Source of the DNA: Shewanella sp. 10N.286.48.A6
Lineage (GTDB): Bacteria > Pseudomonadota > Gammaproteobacteria > Enterobacterales > Shewanellaceae
Assembly (NCBI RefSeq): GCF_002873135.1
Contig: NZ_MCVI01000083.1
Span: 43,711 to 107,710 of the forward strand
Direction: 5' to 3'
Length of the DNA: 64,000 nucleotides
Below are positions 19,382 to 29,246 of the stretch, one piece after another (position 1 is the stretch's first letter; the number at the start of each line of letters is the position of its first letter). Made by a program: the position numbers and the translations under genes. Below the pieces are notes generated by a model that was given only the letters and a program-made list of their open reading frames with translations, searched no databases and was not told where the DNA came from.

Positions 19382-19616
19382 CTCAGGTTATAATTCAGTG
19401 GCGATTTTAATCGCAAAATATAGCGTTGCCAGTAATGAAATGCCCTGCTGGCGACGCTTTAAGCGTGATAAATGTGTCGGCCTAAAAAGTTCAAAATATT
19501 TATCACGAGATAAAAAACAAAAGTAAAAACAAAAATTATTGCAGCAGAAACGCTTAATATGAAGGTAATTGATAGCGATTAGTGATTTTTCGATGTTTGG
19601 TTGCATCTCAAGATAA

Positions 19617-19708
19617 TCAGCAAATCAGGCATTCATACAATCAGGTAATCAGCCAATTATATAATCAGATATTTATACAGTCAGCAAATCAGGCATTTAT
19701 ACAATCAG
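19617..19708. repeat. Imperfect direct repeats, 28-bp unit twice with partial copies between
   Basis: A 28-base unit beginning TCAGCAAATCAGGCATT occurs at 19617-19644 and 19681-19708 with one mismatch. The 36 bases between are made of related ATCAG/TTATACAG blocks. It lies in the ~370-base gap between the RND gene and the convergent kinase gene; the rest of that gap shows nothing else. Confidence 0.8.
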
Positions 19709-19754
19709 CTTATTGGTGTTAGCCTAAATTCAATTACTGCAAATACTCTTACAG

Positions 19755-22427
19755 CTAACCTGCAAGCTTGGTGACCTGTTTTATTTTCTCGATAAGAACA
19801 TGCTTTTCAAATGGTTTTGCCAAATAATCATCCATTCCTGATTCATAACATTTCTCAATATCTTGATCCAGTACACTGGCGGTAAGTGCAATGATTGGCA
19901 GCCGTTGCACAGATGGGTTTATTTGCTCCCACTCTCTGATTTTTTGGGTGGCAGTAAAACCATCCATAATGGGCATCATACAATCCATTAAGATTGCATC
20001 AAATATTTTGCCATCACTAATAAAATCAAACGCCTCAAGCCCATTATTAGCAATTACGAAGTTATAGCCCGCTTGCTTGACTAGCACTGAGGCGACCTTT
20101 TGATTAACGAGGTTATCTTCAACAATCAAAATCATGCCGTGAATGGTGCGTGGTTGTTCTTGCTTATCAATACCATCATTGGCGGCTTTTTTTTCAGCTG
20201 GGGTGACTTTGTTGCGCAGAGTACGACTTTCGATGCCATTACGAATGGCATCGCTAAAGCGCCTGCCAAGCAGTGGTATGGTGATAGAGGCGTCAATGTT
20301 ATCTAATGTTCGCTGCTCTGAGGGGCTATTAATGGCAATGGAAAAGCTATCTTGCAGCATGAGTAATTCGGGTAATGCTTTTAAAGCCTCTCGGTTCATT
20401 GAGGCATTATCAATAAATAACAGATCAAACTTTTGCTTATCCTGTAACAAGTCAAACGGTGATGGGTAACGGTAATTTATGCTAAATTCATGTTTACTAC
20501 AGGCAGCATCAATAGCATCAATAATATCATTATTACTGGAAATAATTGCCGTAGTCAGGTGTTTAAACTCGTCTCTTTTAGGCTGCTCTTTGGTAATGAT
20601 GCGGGCTTTAAGTTCAACGCTGAAACAACTGCCTTTACCTTTTTCTGAGCTAACTTTTATATCGCCGCCCATTAACCCCACTAGCTGTTTACAAATTGCC
20701 AGCCCAAGCCCTGTACCACCAAATTCACGAGTGATGGTGCCATCCTCTTGGATAAAAGGTGAAAAGATTTGTTGTTGATTTTCTTCTTTAATACCAATAC
20801 CGCTATCGTATATTTTAATTTTCATATTGGCATAGTTAGCTTCGTCGTAATCGCAGCTCACAGCGACTTTAATAAAGCCGTTATTGGTAAATTTAACTGC
20901 ATTTGACAGAAGGTTCATTAATACTTGGCGCATTCTATGTTCGTCAAGTGATACTAGGTGAGGCATATGTTCAGGGATTTCAATTTTAAGGTCCAGTTGC
21001 TTTTCAACGACTTTAGCTAACACCATAGTGAGGGTGTCATAGATGACCTCGGTAATATTAGTGTCGTTGTAAGCAATAGACAGGTTACCCGACTCAATTT
21101 TAGAAAGATCCAGAATATCGTTAATCAATAGTAATAAGGTATGTGAGGATGTTTCTATGGTTTGCAGGTACTCGTTTTGCAAAGGAGTTAACCTTGTGCC
21201 TGACATTATCTCCGACATGCCAATAATGCCATTTAACGGTGTTCTAATCTCATGGGACATATTGGCCAAAAAAGAACTTTTGGCTTGGTTAGCTCTTTCT
21301 GCATCTGATTTTGCTTGCAAGATTTTGGCATCATTTAAAAAGCGTTCATGAATTAGGTTATTGAGCTTTTTAGAGAAGTAGCTTAATTCATCTTTACCAC
21401 TTTCGTTTATCTTATTTGAGTAATCATGTGTTTTTTCAATTTTTGACATGGTTTTAATCACATGATGCAGATACTTTAGAATGCGGCGGTAAAGGTTTGC
21501 GCCAATGGTGCCAATAGTAACGAGCGATATTAGCAATGCAACGCAGAACATAATAATAAGCTGTTTAGACTTTGCTATTTCAGAGTGAATATTGGTGGAT
21601 AATTGCTCTGAAATGGAAGTGACAACATATTGAATTAAGTTCAAACGCTGATTAAACACCTCCAAGTTAGCATCTGTATTATCAACAATTTCATTCCCTT
21701 GCAGAAATTGGCTGCGCAGCTGATAACTTTGTTGGAATGCTTGATCTGAAAAGGTAGTTAATAACAGGTCTACTTGCTCAGGCTTGGCGCTAATATTAAT
21801 AAAGCGATCGACATACAGTTGTTGTCTTTCAGCGCTCATATTCAATTGACTCAGCAGATCTTCGTCGCCTCGATTCGTTATCAGTTGATCCATTAGCCAT
21901 TTTTCTTCTGCAGACCACAGTGATAGCCATTGCAATTGAAATAAAATCGTCAAGTTCTGGTTAATTTTTTCAGGTACATCAAGCTTATCTTTTTCTAGCG
22001 TCATCAACCCTTGGTTTTGCAATTCGTTCATCCAAATTGACCAATCAAATAAATCCTCTTTGGTAAGGGCTGGCGATTCAGCTAAGGCTTCTTCAGTGCT
22101 GTTAAACCATGCTTGAATATCTTCACTGTGTTGAGCGCTGAAGCTTGTGGGTAATAACGCAGACAGTTGCTCAGTAATAGATGTGAATTGGGATAATACA
22201 AAGGGCTCATCTTGGCCGCTGAGCGCGTCTTGCGCTTGAGTAATTTGCCGATTAAGCTGGGAAAATAACTCTAAAAAGGTCACTTTGTTGTTAAGGCTGT
22301 TTAAAGCTTGCACATTATCAGTTTGTTTTTGGATTTCTAACGCTGATAAAAAACCTGCAAAAACCAATGGTAACAAGACTAGTGCCAACATCCTTGCTTT
22401 TATTGAAATACGATTCAATAAATTCAT
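19755..22427 (-). CDS. Membrane hybrid sensor histidine kinase
   Basis: The start is set at the ATG at 22427 because AAGGAGCTGAG precedes it, although the frame is open from 22535. That gives 890 residues. The order is TM helix (13-30), periplasmic helical sensor (31-285), TM (289-311), HAMP (~312-365), HisKA with H392 ([11 protein letters not shown]), HATPase (~500-625; [22 protein letters not shown]), a degenerate receiver-like region (~650-740) and a real C-terminal receiver (~770-885; [19 protein letters not shown]). The sensor resembles an NIT-type (nitrate/nitrite sensing) helical bundle, but this is tentative. It is divergent from the PstS-like/porin pair. Confidence 0.9.
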   Translation of the reverse strand: MNLLNRISIKARMLALVLLPLVFAGFLSALEIQKQTDNVQALNSLNNKVTFLELFSQLNRQITQAQDALSGQDEPFVLSQFTSITEQLSALLPTSFSAQHSEDIQAWFNSTEEALAESPALTKEDLFDWSIWMNELQNQGLMTLEKDKLDVPEKINQNLTILFQLQWLSLWSAEEKWLMDQLITNRGDEDLLSQLNMSAERQQLYVDRFINISAKPEQVDLLLTTFSDQAFQQSYQLRSQFLQGNEIVDNTDANLEVFNQRLNLIQYVVTSISEQLSTNIHSEIAKSKQLIIMFCVALLISLVTIGTIGANLYRRILKYLHHVIKTMSKIEKTHDYSNKINESGKDELSYFSKKLNNLIHERFLNDAKILQAKSDAERANQAKSSFLANMSHEIRTPLNGIIGMSEIMSGTRLTPLQNEYLQTIETSSHTLLLLINDILDLSKIESGNLSIAYNDTNITEVIYDTLTMVLAKVVEKQLDLKIEIPEHMPHLVSLDEHRMRQVLMNLLSNAVKFTNNGFIKVAVSCDYDEANYANMKIKIYDSGIGIKEENQQQIFSPFIQEDGTITREFGGTGLGLAICKQLVGLMGGDIKVSSEKGKGSCFSVELKARIITKEQPKRDEFKHLTTAIISSNNDIIDAIDAACSKHEFSINYRYPSPFDLLQDKQKFDLLFIDNASMNREALKALPELLMLQDSFSIAINSPSEQRTLDNIDASITIPLLGRRFSDAIRNGIESRTLRNKVTPAEKKAANDGIDKQEQPRTIHGMILIVEDNLVNQKVASVLVKQAGYNFVIANNGLEAFDFISDGKIFDAILMDCMMPIMDGFTATQKIREWEQINPSVQRLPIIALTASVLDQDIEKCYESGMDDYLAKPFEKHVLIEKIKQVTKLAG

Positions 22428-22569
22428 CTCAGCTCCTTGAGTAAAATTAGCCATAAAAAAGTTAGCTATAAAGTTGTATATCGTAGGGTTCTTGGCTAAG
22501 TTTAGATTAGTAAAACTTCTGACTATGTTTAGCATAGTACAAAAACTATCTAGGAATGAAGGTTTTTAT

Positions 22570-23097
22570 ATGATTAATGGATTAAACCACAAAGCCTTTT
22601 TATTGAGCCTGAAGCATTTTTTTTTGAGTAGATTGTGCACAAGGCGGCTTATCTTTCTTACTGCATTAATTTTATCCCCATCAACTTGGGCTTTAGAGGC
22701 TGATACCAGCAAAAGCTCTGAGGTCGAATTCGCTATTTTTAGCCTTAATGATGACATGCCGCCTTTAAGTAAAAGTAAGGCGAGAATGTTATATCGAGGT
22801 AAGTCTAAAAAAGTCGGAGGTAGCTTTAAAATTGTCTTAGTTGATCTACCTGAAACCTCCATGCACCGCGAAGAGTTTTATAGCATGTTGCTGGGTAAAT
22901 CGGTCTCACAAATGAATGGTTATTGGGCCGGGTTGGCTTTCTCCGGCAAAGGCTCGCCACCAGAAGAGTTAGACAGTGATGATATAAAGAAGATCCTCAA
23001 ATGGCTGAACGACAATCCTAATGGTATTGCATATGCTCCGATAGAGTCGGTGCCTGAAGAAGTTAATATCTTAATCACAGTGCCACAAGGAGAGTAG
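22570..23097 (+). CDS. Periplasmic PstS-like substrate-binding-fold protein
   Basis: The start is chosen at the ATG at 22570 (MINGLNHKAF), with GAAGG upstream; the frame itself runs from 22474. It gives 175 residues with a signal peptide ending near STWALEA. The segment KARMLYRGKSKKVGG is typical of small single-lobe PstS-like proteins found beside sensor kinases. It is too short for a full two-lobe ABC solute-binding protein, so it may serve as a sensing partner rather than a transport receptor. It is co-transcribed with the porin, 2 bases downstream. The hybrid kinase starts 143 bases away on the other strand, a module arrangement common in Shewanella and Vibrio. Confidence 0.7.
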   Translation: MINGLNHKAFLLSLKHFFLSRLCTRRLIFLTALILSPSTWALEADTSKSSEVEFAIFSLNDDMPPLSKSKARMLYRGKSKKVGGSFKIVLVDLPETSMHREEFYSMLLGKSVSQMNGYWAGLAFSGKGSPPEELDSDDIKKILKWLNDNPNGIAYAPIESVPEEVNILITVPQGE

Positions 23098-23099
23098 CC

Positions 23100-24140
23100 A
23101 TGTTATTAAACCGAAAATACATAATTTTACTATTAACCCTTGGCATGGCAACCAATGCACAAGCTGCGATAGAGCTGACTGACAACTTTTCCATCAGTGG
23201 TTTTGGTTCAACATCTATCAGTAAATCAGACAATAAAGCGCCATTATTTATTAACCGGGAAATAACAGATGAAACCTGTTATGACTGTGATACTTTATTT
23301 GGAATACAACTTGATTTAGATGTGTTTGAGGGCTTTGATGCATCAGCTCAAGTGGTTAAGCGCACCCAAGATAAATGGAGCGAACCTGAGTTAGAATGGG
23401 CCTACCTAAGTTATGAATTTAGTGACTTTAAAGTAAGGGCTGGCCGATTGCGCTTACCCTTGTTTTTAGTCTCTGAGTTTTATTTTGTTGGCCAAGCCTA
23501 TGCGTGGGCAAGGCCGCCGGGTGAGATTTACGACTCGATTTTAGGTACCACCTCATACGATGGTGTTTCGCTGGCTTGGCAATATGAATTATCTGATGAA
23601 ATATCACTTACAGTTTCACCTTATTATGGTTTCGGCCGCTTAACTGAGGTGAATTTAGGGCCGATATTGATGCAATTTGATTCTGACTATACCACCGGAA
23701 TATATGTCGATTTAGTTGGGTTTAATTATCGTATCCATACTGGATTTTTACGGTCTAAATATACTTTACGCCCAGCCCCTACTGCTGATGAGTTAAGTGT
23801 ATTTACTTTGGGGGCAGAATACAGTTTAGATGCTTGGCAGTTTATGGCTGAATTTGAACATGATGAGCTGCAAAGTAATTGGTACGCCAGTATTGGTTAT
23901 GCAATCGATGATTTTACTCCCTATGTGGTTTATGCCGAGAGTCGTGAGCTTAGAGAGAGTCAAGGGGTGACTATAGGGCTTCGCTATGATGTGACTTCAT
24001 CGATTTCACTTAATGCTGAGTACCAGTCCATTTTAGGGGATAATCCAATAAACCGAGCGCAATTTGCCGCACCACCAATTATTTGGGGTGAAAGTACCGA
24101 TGTTGAGTTATTAAGCTTGACGGTGAACTTTGTCTTTTGA
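23100..24140 (+). CDS. Outer-membrane porin-like beta-barrel protein
   Basis: 346 residues with a signal peptide ending at AQA-A (residue ~22), then amphipathic strands and a terminal aromatic Phe (LTVNFVF), as in 16-strand porins. ELTDNFSISGFGSTS opens the barrel. A CYDC pair at ~60-63 is unusual for a porin and may be disulfide-bonded or bind a ligand. The start follows AGGAGAG. It is second in an operon with the PstS-like gene and ends in a strong terminator. The substrate is unknown; sensing or uptake with the divergent hybrid kinase is inferred from context. Confidence 0.75.
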   Translation: MLLNRKYIILLLTLGMATNAQAAIELTDNFSISGFGSTSISKSDNKAPLFINREITDETCYDCDTLFGIQLDLDVFEGFDASAQVVKRTQDKWSEPELEWAYLSYEFSDFKVRAGRLRLPLFLVSEFYFVGQAYAWARPPGEIYDSILGTTSYDGVSLAWQYELSDEISLTVSPYYGFGRLTEVNLGPILMQFDSDYTTGIYVDLVGFNYRIHTGFLRSKYTLRPAPTADELSVFTLGAEYSLDAWQFMAEFEHDELQSNWYASIGYAIDDFTPYVVYAESRELRESQGVTIGLRYDVTSSISLNAEYQSILGDNPINRAQFAAPPIIWGESTDVELLSLTVNFVF

Positions 24141-24159
24141 TGCTAGCTAAAGGTTTTGA

Positions 24160-24188
24160 GGCTAGGCTGTTAACTGCCTAGCCTTTTT
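24160..24188 (+). terminator. Rho-independent terminator of the PstS-like/porin operon
   Basis: GGCTAGGC and GCCTAGCC form a perfect 8-pair stem around TGTTAACT, followed by TTTTT. Confidence 0.9.
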
Positions 24189-24452
24189 AAATAGTTAACA
24201 CTTTACCGCGATACTTATTTTTAGCTGTTTTGCTCGCAAAGATAGCTGCTTTGGCTTAATTGACTATTTAGTTTGCTATGTTGAATAATACGGCAAAGCG
24301 CCATCATTCATAACGCTTTTCGTAAAAAGAGCTTTAGATCAATCTCATGTAGTACACCAGCCGCCCCCTTAGCGGATATTCTTATTCAATCGCCCTAGTT
24401 AATTACCTCTTTTGGACTATATAGCTAGGTCTCACTTCTGACTTGTAGTTGT

Positions 24453-24480
24453 TTGATTGTTGAACAACGCCCTTTATAAT
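24453..24480 (+). promoter_or_regulatory. Sigma-70 promoter for the old-yellow-enzyme gene
   Basis: TTGATT, a 16-base spacer and a perfect TATAAT (24475-24480). Transcription would start near 24487, about 33 bases before the likely TTG start codon. Confidence 0.65.
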
Positions 24481-24519
24481 GCCGCCGTTTAATAGATGAC
24501 GCTTTTTAGAGGATGTAAC

Positions 24520-25632
24520 TTGAGCACTTTGTATACAGAAACCCACATTGGCAGCATGCAGTTAAAGAACCGCTTTATCCGCAGTGCGACTTGGGAAAAT
24601 ATGGCAACTGAAGATGGCCATATGACAGAAAAGTTATACGCCATATACAAAGAGCTTGCTCAAGGTGAAGTCGGCCTGATCATCACAGGTTATGCCAATA
24701 TCGTCGCAGAAGAAAAACCCAATGCGGGCATGATGGGCATATACGACGACTCCTTTATCGAGGAATATAAACAGCTAACGGATTTAGTTCACCGTAATGG
24801 CGCCAAAATAGCCATGCAGCTGGCCTATGGTGGCACCAAAACCACTTACAACGTGGGCGAAAGAGTGATTTTTGCCCCAAGTGAGGTTTGCGAGCGTGGC
24901 ACAAAAACCTTAGGTAAAGCCATGACCATTGCCGAGATAGATTACATAGTGCAGGCATTTGCGAAAGCGAGTTTACGGGCAAAACAATCAGGTTTTGATG
25001 GGGTTGAAATTCATGGGGCCCACAGCTATTTAATTAATCAGTTTTTAAGCCCTTATTACAATCAAAGAGATGATCAATATGGTGGCAGCCTAGAAAACCG
25101 CCTGCGCTTTTTAGTTGAAATCTATACGGAAACCAGAAAGCTGGTGGGTGATGATTACCCGATACTGGTGAAATTAACCGCCTGTGATTTTTTTGAAGGT
25201 GGCTTAACCTTTGCTGAAACCCGTGTTATTTGTAAAAAGCTTGCAGCCATTGGCGTTGATGCCATTATCATTTCTGGCAATATTCATGGTAAAGCTAATG
25301 ACATGATTGGTGAGTCGTTTGAGGGGCATACCATTCAGCCACAGGGTTATTTTCATCAATATGGCGATGTGATAAGTCGTGAAGTGAATATACCAGTTAT
25401 TACTGTAGGCGGGCTAACGGACATTGATGCCATAGAAACCATTGCCGCGAATACCAATATTCAATACTTTGCCCTATCAAGACCATTATTGTCAGAGCCT
25501 GATCTAGTGAAGCGTTGGCACAATGGTGATAGAGCACAAGCCCTATGTGAAACCTGCTCAAAATGCCGCACTAAGCGCGGTAATTTTTGCATTGTAAATA
25601 AACAGCGAAAAGCAACTATTGCGGGTTTTTAA
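24520..25632 (+). CDS. Old-yellow-enzyme family NADH:flavin oxidoreductase
   Basis: An FMN TIM-barrel ene-reductase-like protein. The frame opens at an ATG at 24496, but a TTG at 24520 has AGAGGAT at the right distance, so that start is preferred (370 residues, MSTLYTET...). Landmarks are NRFIRSATWENM near the N-terminus, FDGVEIHGAHSYLINQFLSP, YYNQRDDQYGGSLENR, and CETCSKC near the C-terminus. The last is a Cys-rich tail, reminiscent of 2,4-dienoyl-CoA-reductase-like members, but there is no full iron-sulfur and flavodoxin extension. The substrate is unknown. It is a single gene with its own promoter and terminator. Confidence 0.85.
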   Translation: MSTLYTETHIGSMQLKNRFIRSATWENMATEDGHMTEKLYAIYKELAQGEVGLIITGYANIVAEEKPNAGMMGIYDDSFIEEYKQLTDLVHRNGAKIAMQLAYGGTKTTYNVGERVIFAPSEVCERGTKTLGKAMTIAEIDYIVQAFAKASLRAKQSGFDGVEIHGAHSYLINQFLSPYYNQRDDQYGGSLENRLRFLVEIYTETRKLVGDDYPILVKLTACDFFEGGLTFAETRVICKKLAAIGVDAIIISGNIHGKANDMIGESFEGHTIQPQGYFHQYGDVISREVNIPVITVGGLTDIDAIETIAANTNIQYFALSRPLLSEPDLVKRWHNGDRAQALCETCSKCRTKRGNFCIVNKQRKATIAGF

Positions 25633-25663
25633 CTTTTATTCTGTCCATTAAAACTTGTCGATT

Positions 25664-25692
25664 AAAAAGCGAACCAGATGGTTCGCTTTTTT
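25664..25692. terminator. Bidirectional terminator
   Basis: AAAAAGCGAACC and GGTTCGCTTTTTT flank AGAT. It serves the OYE gene and the convergent roxA. Confidence 0.9.
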
Positions 25693-25756
25693 ACGCGATG
25701 TTAATTGACTTACTGATGTGAGTTCATCAACTGCAGCTTATCTGAGCCAATCTGAT

Positions 25757-26902
25757 TTAGTCGATGTCGTCAAAATACCAGTAACCAGCATTGACCCAAG
25801 CGGTTAATTGCTCAAGCACATCGTTATCGTTTAACCATGGACTTAGGTCTTGTGCACTAAGCTCTTGGGTATCACATAGCAGTGCGATTAAGGCTTCTTT
25901 ATCTGCTGATAATTGAAGTTGCTCGCCATTGATATACAGCACGCCATCAGCAACGCTGGTTTCAAAGTACAGCGTGCGCAGGCCGCCAAGCTTTACTAGA
26001 GGTTGCAGCTTAAGCTGCTCAGTCACATCTAAGCTTTGAAACCCTAAACTCTCTTCGGGTAAATCAAGTTCACATTTAGACTGTGTTAGGTAGCGACCGC
26101 TAAATTCACTGACTAGCTTGTCATCAAGGGTGGCAAAAAGTTGCTGTTTAATTCGCTCAAGATCGCTGCTGTTCACAATACCTGAGTGTTCGCTTAAGGC
26201 GCGGTCAGGATCGGCAATTTGCTCATTGCACAAATCTTTGTCGATAATGTGATCGGCCATTGAACTGATCATATCTTTTGCCGATGCAGTGCGGTAACCC
26301 ACAGAAAAGCTCATTGATGGCTCAAGGGTTACCCCATCATGAGGGTAGCCTGGTGGCAGATACAAGATATCGCCAGGGAGTAATTCAACATCAATGATCG
26401 GGTCGAATGCTTCGGTGTGCAGTAATGCCGGATGAGCTGCAAACTCTTTGTGCGGCCCAAGATCGCCAACTCTCCAACGACGTCGGCCAGAACCTTGGCA
26501 GATAAATACGTCATAGAGATCGATATGAGGACCAACTCCGCCACCCGGTGTCGCATAACTGACCATGACGTCATCTAAGCGCCAGCGAGGGATAAAATCA
26601 AAACATTTGAGCAGTTCTTCAGCTTCTGGCACCCAGTTGTTAAGGGCTTGGACAATTAAGGTCCAGTCAGTTTCACCGAGCTCTTCATAGGATTCAAATG
26701 GGCCAAACTCAGCTTGCCATTCATCGTTTGCTTTAAACACGCGGCGCGATTCAACCACGTCTTCGCAAGCAAGGCCTGCCATTTCTTCTGGTGAAAGCAG
26801 GTCTTCAAAGTGTTTAAAGCCTTGACGGATCACCAGTGGTTTCTTTTGCCAATACTGTTCAAGAAACTGTTGTGGCGTCATACCATTTAAATCTAATTGC
26901 AT
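25757..26902 (-). CDS. roxA: Ribosomal protein uL16 arginine 3-hydroxylase (JmjC/cupin)
   Basis: A 2-oxoglutarate/Fe(II) oxygenase that hydroxylates Arg81 of uL16 in E. coli (YcfD). The 381-residue length matches the ~373 of YcfD. The iron triad is visible as H126-x-D128 (GPHIDLYD) and H188 (PPGYPHDG). The N-terminus (DLNGMTPQQFLEQYWQKKPLVIR) is the conserved YcfD opening, and the C-terminal winged-helix-like domain follows at ~300-380. The start ATG has GAGTAA upstream. It is monocistronic. Confidence 0.93.
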   Translation of the reverse strand: MQLDLNGMTPQQFLEQYWQKKPLVIRQGFKHFEDLLSPEEMAGLACEDVVESRRVFKANDEWQAEFGPFESYEELGETDWTLIVQALNNWVPEAEELLKCFDFIPRWRLDDVMVSYATPGGGVGPHIDLYDVFICQGSGRRRWRVGDLGPHKEFAAHPALLHTEAFDPIIDVELLPGDILYLPPGYPHDGVTLEPSMSFSVGYRTASAKDMISSMADHIIDKDLCNEQIADPDRALSEHSGIVNSSDLERIKQQLFATLDDKLVSEFSGRYLTQSKCELDLPEESLGFQSLDVTEQLKLQPLVKLGGLRTLYFETSVADGVLYINGEQLQLSADKEALIALLCDTQELSAQDLSPWLNDNDVLEQLTAWVNAGYWYFDDID

Positions 26903-27101
26903 ATTTATTACTCAGTGAAATTTGCCGCGATACTAGCAAGTATTAGCATTTGGTAATTTGGCCGAGATCATAAAATGGTGGATTAGCTGGTAAAGGCAAT
27001 AAATCTGCCTAGCTCAATAGCGCCTGAAAAAATCTAAACCTGTTGAGTGTATCAATTCTCTACTTGTCACTGACAATAGCAGCACTTTGTAGACAAAGGT
27101 T

Positions 27102-28475
27102 TTAGTCATACATCAATGCTTGGGCTTTTTTATGATCGAACTCTTTTAGCGACTTTCTGGCGAGTTGCCTAAACGGCAGGGCTTTAACGACTTCTTCAAA
27201 TGGCTGAATAGCAAAGGCCCAAAAAATTGACCCATCAAAGACTAAAATGATCAGTGCACATAAGGGGATTGAAATCACCCATTGGCCAGTAAAGTTAATT
27301 TTGAATACAGCGGTAGTTTTACCCACTGCTCGTAATATATTGCCATGAACCGTGTTGTAACCACGCACGATGGGCAAAAAGATATATAACGGCGCAATGA
27401 CAGCTAACGCTTGATAGGTTGCTGCATCTAAATGTGGGTAAATATCGGCAATAAAAATGCTCATAAGACCAAACAGCATTGCGCAAATCACTGAAATAAC
27501 CACCGCAATATCGATACTGGTATCAACGTTTTTACTCAAATCATCCATCTTATTAGAACCAATCGCTTGGCTAATGGTAATGGCTGATGAGTGCGACCAA
27601 GCCGCAATAAATTGGGTTCCCGCTTTAATCCAAGGCATCACCAAGGTGATGGCGACATAGGCATTAATGTCGAGCTGTGAGTACAGCAACTGATACACAG
27701 TCACCCCTATCATCAGCATAGTGACGTTGGCTGCAATCGGGAATATCTCAATAAAATGCAGCCGAATATTGCGGCTCATTGAGGTGTTTTTATCTGGCAG
27801 CGTGATTTCGATTACAGGGCTGAATTTCATATATGATCCCAGATACATAAGCCGCACGCTTATGGCAATAATGCTACCTAGTGCGGCGCCTTGAACGCCC
27901 ATAGCTTCAATTGCGATCGTATCGCTAAACTGATAACCATGAATAAGTAAATAGGACAAGACGGCGTTAATGGGCAACTCAATGAGATACCCTTTAAAGG
28001 GAATTTTAGTGCGACCCAAGCCATTAAACAGGGCAATCATCACCTGGGTTAGTGCAGTGTAAAGTATGATGTATTTTGAAATCACTAAGTAACTGGCAAC
28101 TTCTTGTTGTAACAACACATTGTCTGTCAGCAGGCCAATTAAAGGGCGATCAAACAGGGTTAGCAATATCCAAAAAAGCAAGCCCACCGAGCAGTTAATC
28201 ATCATCCCAGACCAGAATGCTTTTGATAGTGTTTGATTATTGCCAGAGCCAACGGCGCGACTCAACACCAATTGGGTACCATTGGCCAATGCCATTTGAA
28301 TACCCAAAATAGCAGCAACAATAGCAGTGGCTATGCCCATAGCCGCTAAGGGGATTTCGCCTAAAGGCGATACTAATAAGGTATCTATCATCAACATGGA
28401 CTGCATCAGCAGTCCATTTAATGCTAATGGCCAAGCAAGGGAAAGGTTCTTTTTTACATAGGACTGAGAGGGCAC
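27102..28475 (-). CDS. MATE-family multidrug/cation efflux transporter
   Basis: 457 residues with twelve hydrophobic helices in two six-helix halves, the MATE fold. The N-terminal half begins SLAWPLALNGLLMQSMLMIDTLLVSPLG, and the second half around WIKAGTQFIAAWSHSSAITISQ. It starts at GTG (28475) with AAGG seven bases upstream; no ATG is nearby. The coupling ion and the substrate are unknown. It stands alone, 200 bases downstream of the roxA start. Confidence 0.88.
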   Translation of the reverse strand: MPSQSYVKKNLSLAWPLALNGLLMQSMLMIDTLLVSPLGEIPLAAMGIATAIVAAILGIQMALANGTQLVLSRAVGSGNNQTLSKAFWSGMMINCSVGLLFWILLTLFDRPLIGLLTDNVLLQQEVASYLVISKYIILYTALTQVMIALFNGLGRTKIPFKGYLIELPINAVLSYLLIHGYQFSDTIAIEAMGVQGAALGSIIAISVRLMYLGSYMKFSPVIEITLPDKNTSMSRNIRLHFIEIFPIAANVTMLMIGVTVYQLLYSQLDINAYVAITLVMPWIKAGTQFIAAWSHSSAITISQAIGSNKMDDLSKNVDTSIDIAVVISVICAMLFGLMSIFIADIYPHLDAATYQALAVIAPLYIFLPIVRGYNTVHGNILRAVGKTTAVFKINFTGQWVISIPLCALIILVFDGSIFWAFAIQPFEEVVKALPFRQLARKSLKEFDHKKAQALMYD

Positions 28476-28846
28476 GGCTAGACCTTAAATGCGGTTAAGT
28501 TAAATCAGTTAAAAACAGAATAAGTTGTAAATTTAATCAAGTTATAGAAGGCGTTAACGTTGAATAATAGGCTAAATAACCATATTTCAATCTTGAATAA
28601 TCGCTCCAATAAGCTTATTGACAGGCGCTTAGCTCACACTGCATTACTAACGTTTACAGGGACTATCATCGAGTTATACCTATTTGTACTACAATAACTT
28701 AAATCGTTTTTGGTTGCTATGGGGGAGGTTTTAGTTTTTCGGGTTATAAATGACAAGATCAGCTATTGGTACTCTGGTAAACAAAGACGCAGGAAGTTAT
28801 AAGGGCTGGTGCAGTTGAATGGTCGATTCGATAAAGAGAAAAGCAA
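28476..28846. other. Intergenic region with no gene seen
   Basis: The space between the divergent-side end of the MATE gene and the DUF4405 pair. No protein-like frame is visible. The MATE promoter should lie near its left end. Confidence 0.4.
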
Positions 28847-28882
28847 CACAACTTACTTTTGCTATGGCTTAAGTAAGTTGTG
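28847..28882 (-). terminator. Long perfect hairpin downstream of the DUF4405 pair
   Basis: CACAACTTACTT and AAGTAAGTTGTG form a 12-pair stem around 12 bases. Reading leftwards it is followed by TTGCTTTTCTCTTTA, a T-rich but broken run. It is a plausible terminator for the gene ending at 28941. Confidence 0.5.
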
Positions 28883-28940
28883 GATTGAGGATGTTACAGT
28901 TCGGCTGTGGCAATTAATTACCAGCGCAAGGTATTAATCC

Positions 28941-29243
28941 TTAGGATTTTAGCTTCATGTTGTGGGAACGAAACTTTAAAAAGCGCGATATTGAACTGAC
29001 AAAAGTCATAATTCCAAAACACAACACAGCCGGTATCAGTGTTAACAAGGTGACTTTGACAAGTGAAATAACACCGATAAGTAATGGTGAAATATTCGGT
29101 TCTGAGTGGGGTTCACTAATAACCATATTGATAGTTGTCGCCCACTCACTCAGGGATACTGTCCACAATAAAGCGGTGAATAGTAGTGAAATTGACAGAA
29201 TAATAAAACTACGACTTTTCCATTTGTGGCTAAGGTATTTCAT
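28941..29243 (-). CDS. Small two-helix inner-membrane protein of unknown function
   Basis: 100 residues with two hydrophobic helices (~12-30 and ~52-80) joined by a short polar loop. I do not recognise a family. Its ATG follows the stop of the DUF4405 gene by 3 bases, and AAGG of that gene's end serves as ribosome site, so the two are translationally linked. A role with the DUF4405 membrane protein is inferred only from this linkage. Confidence 0.6.
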   Translation of the reverse strand: MKYLSHKWKSRSFIILSISLLFTALLWTVSLSEWATTINMVISEPHSEPNISPLLIGVISLVKVTLLTLIPAVLCFGIMTFVSSISRFLKFRSHNMKLKS

Positions 29244-29246
29244 AAT

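Noticed and set aside
19617..19708. CRISPR array
   Set aside because: Only two full units, irregular related sequence between them instead of unique spacers, and no cas genes nearby.
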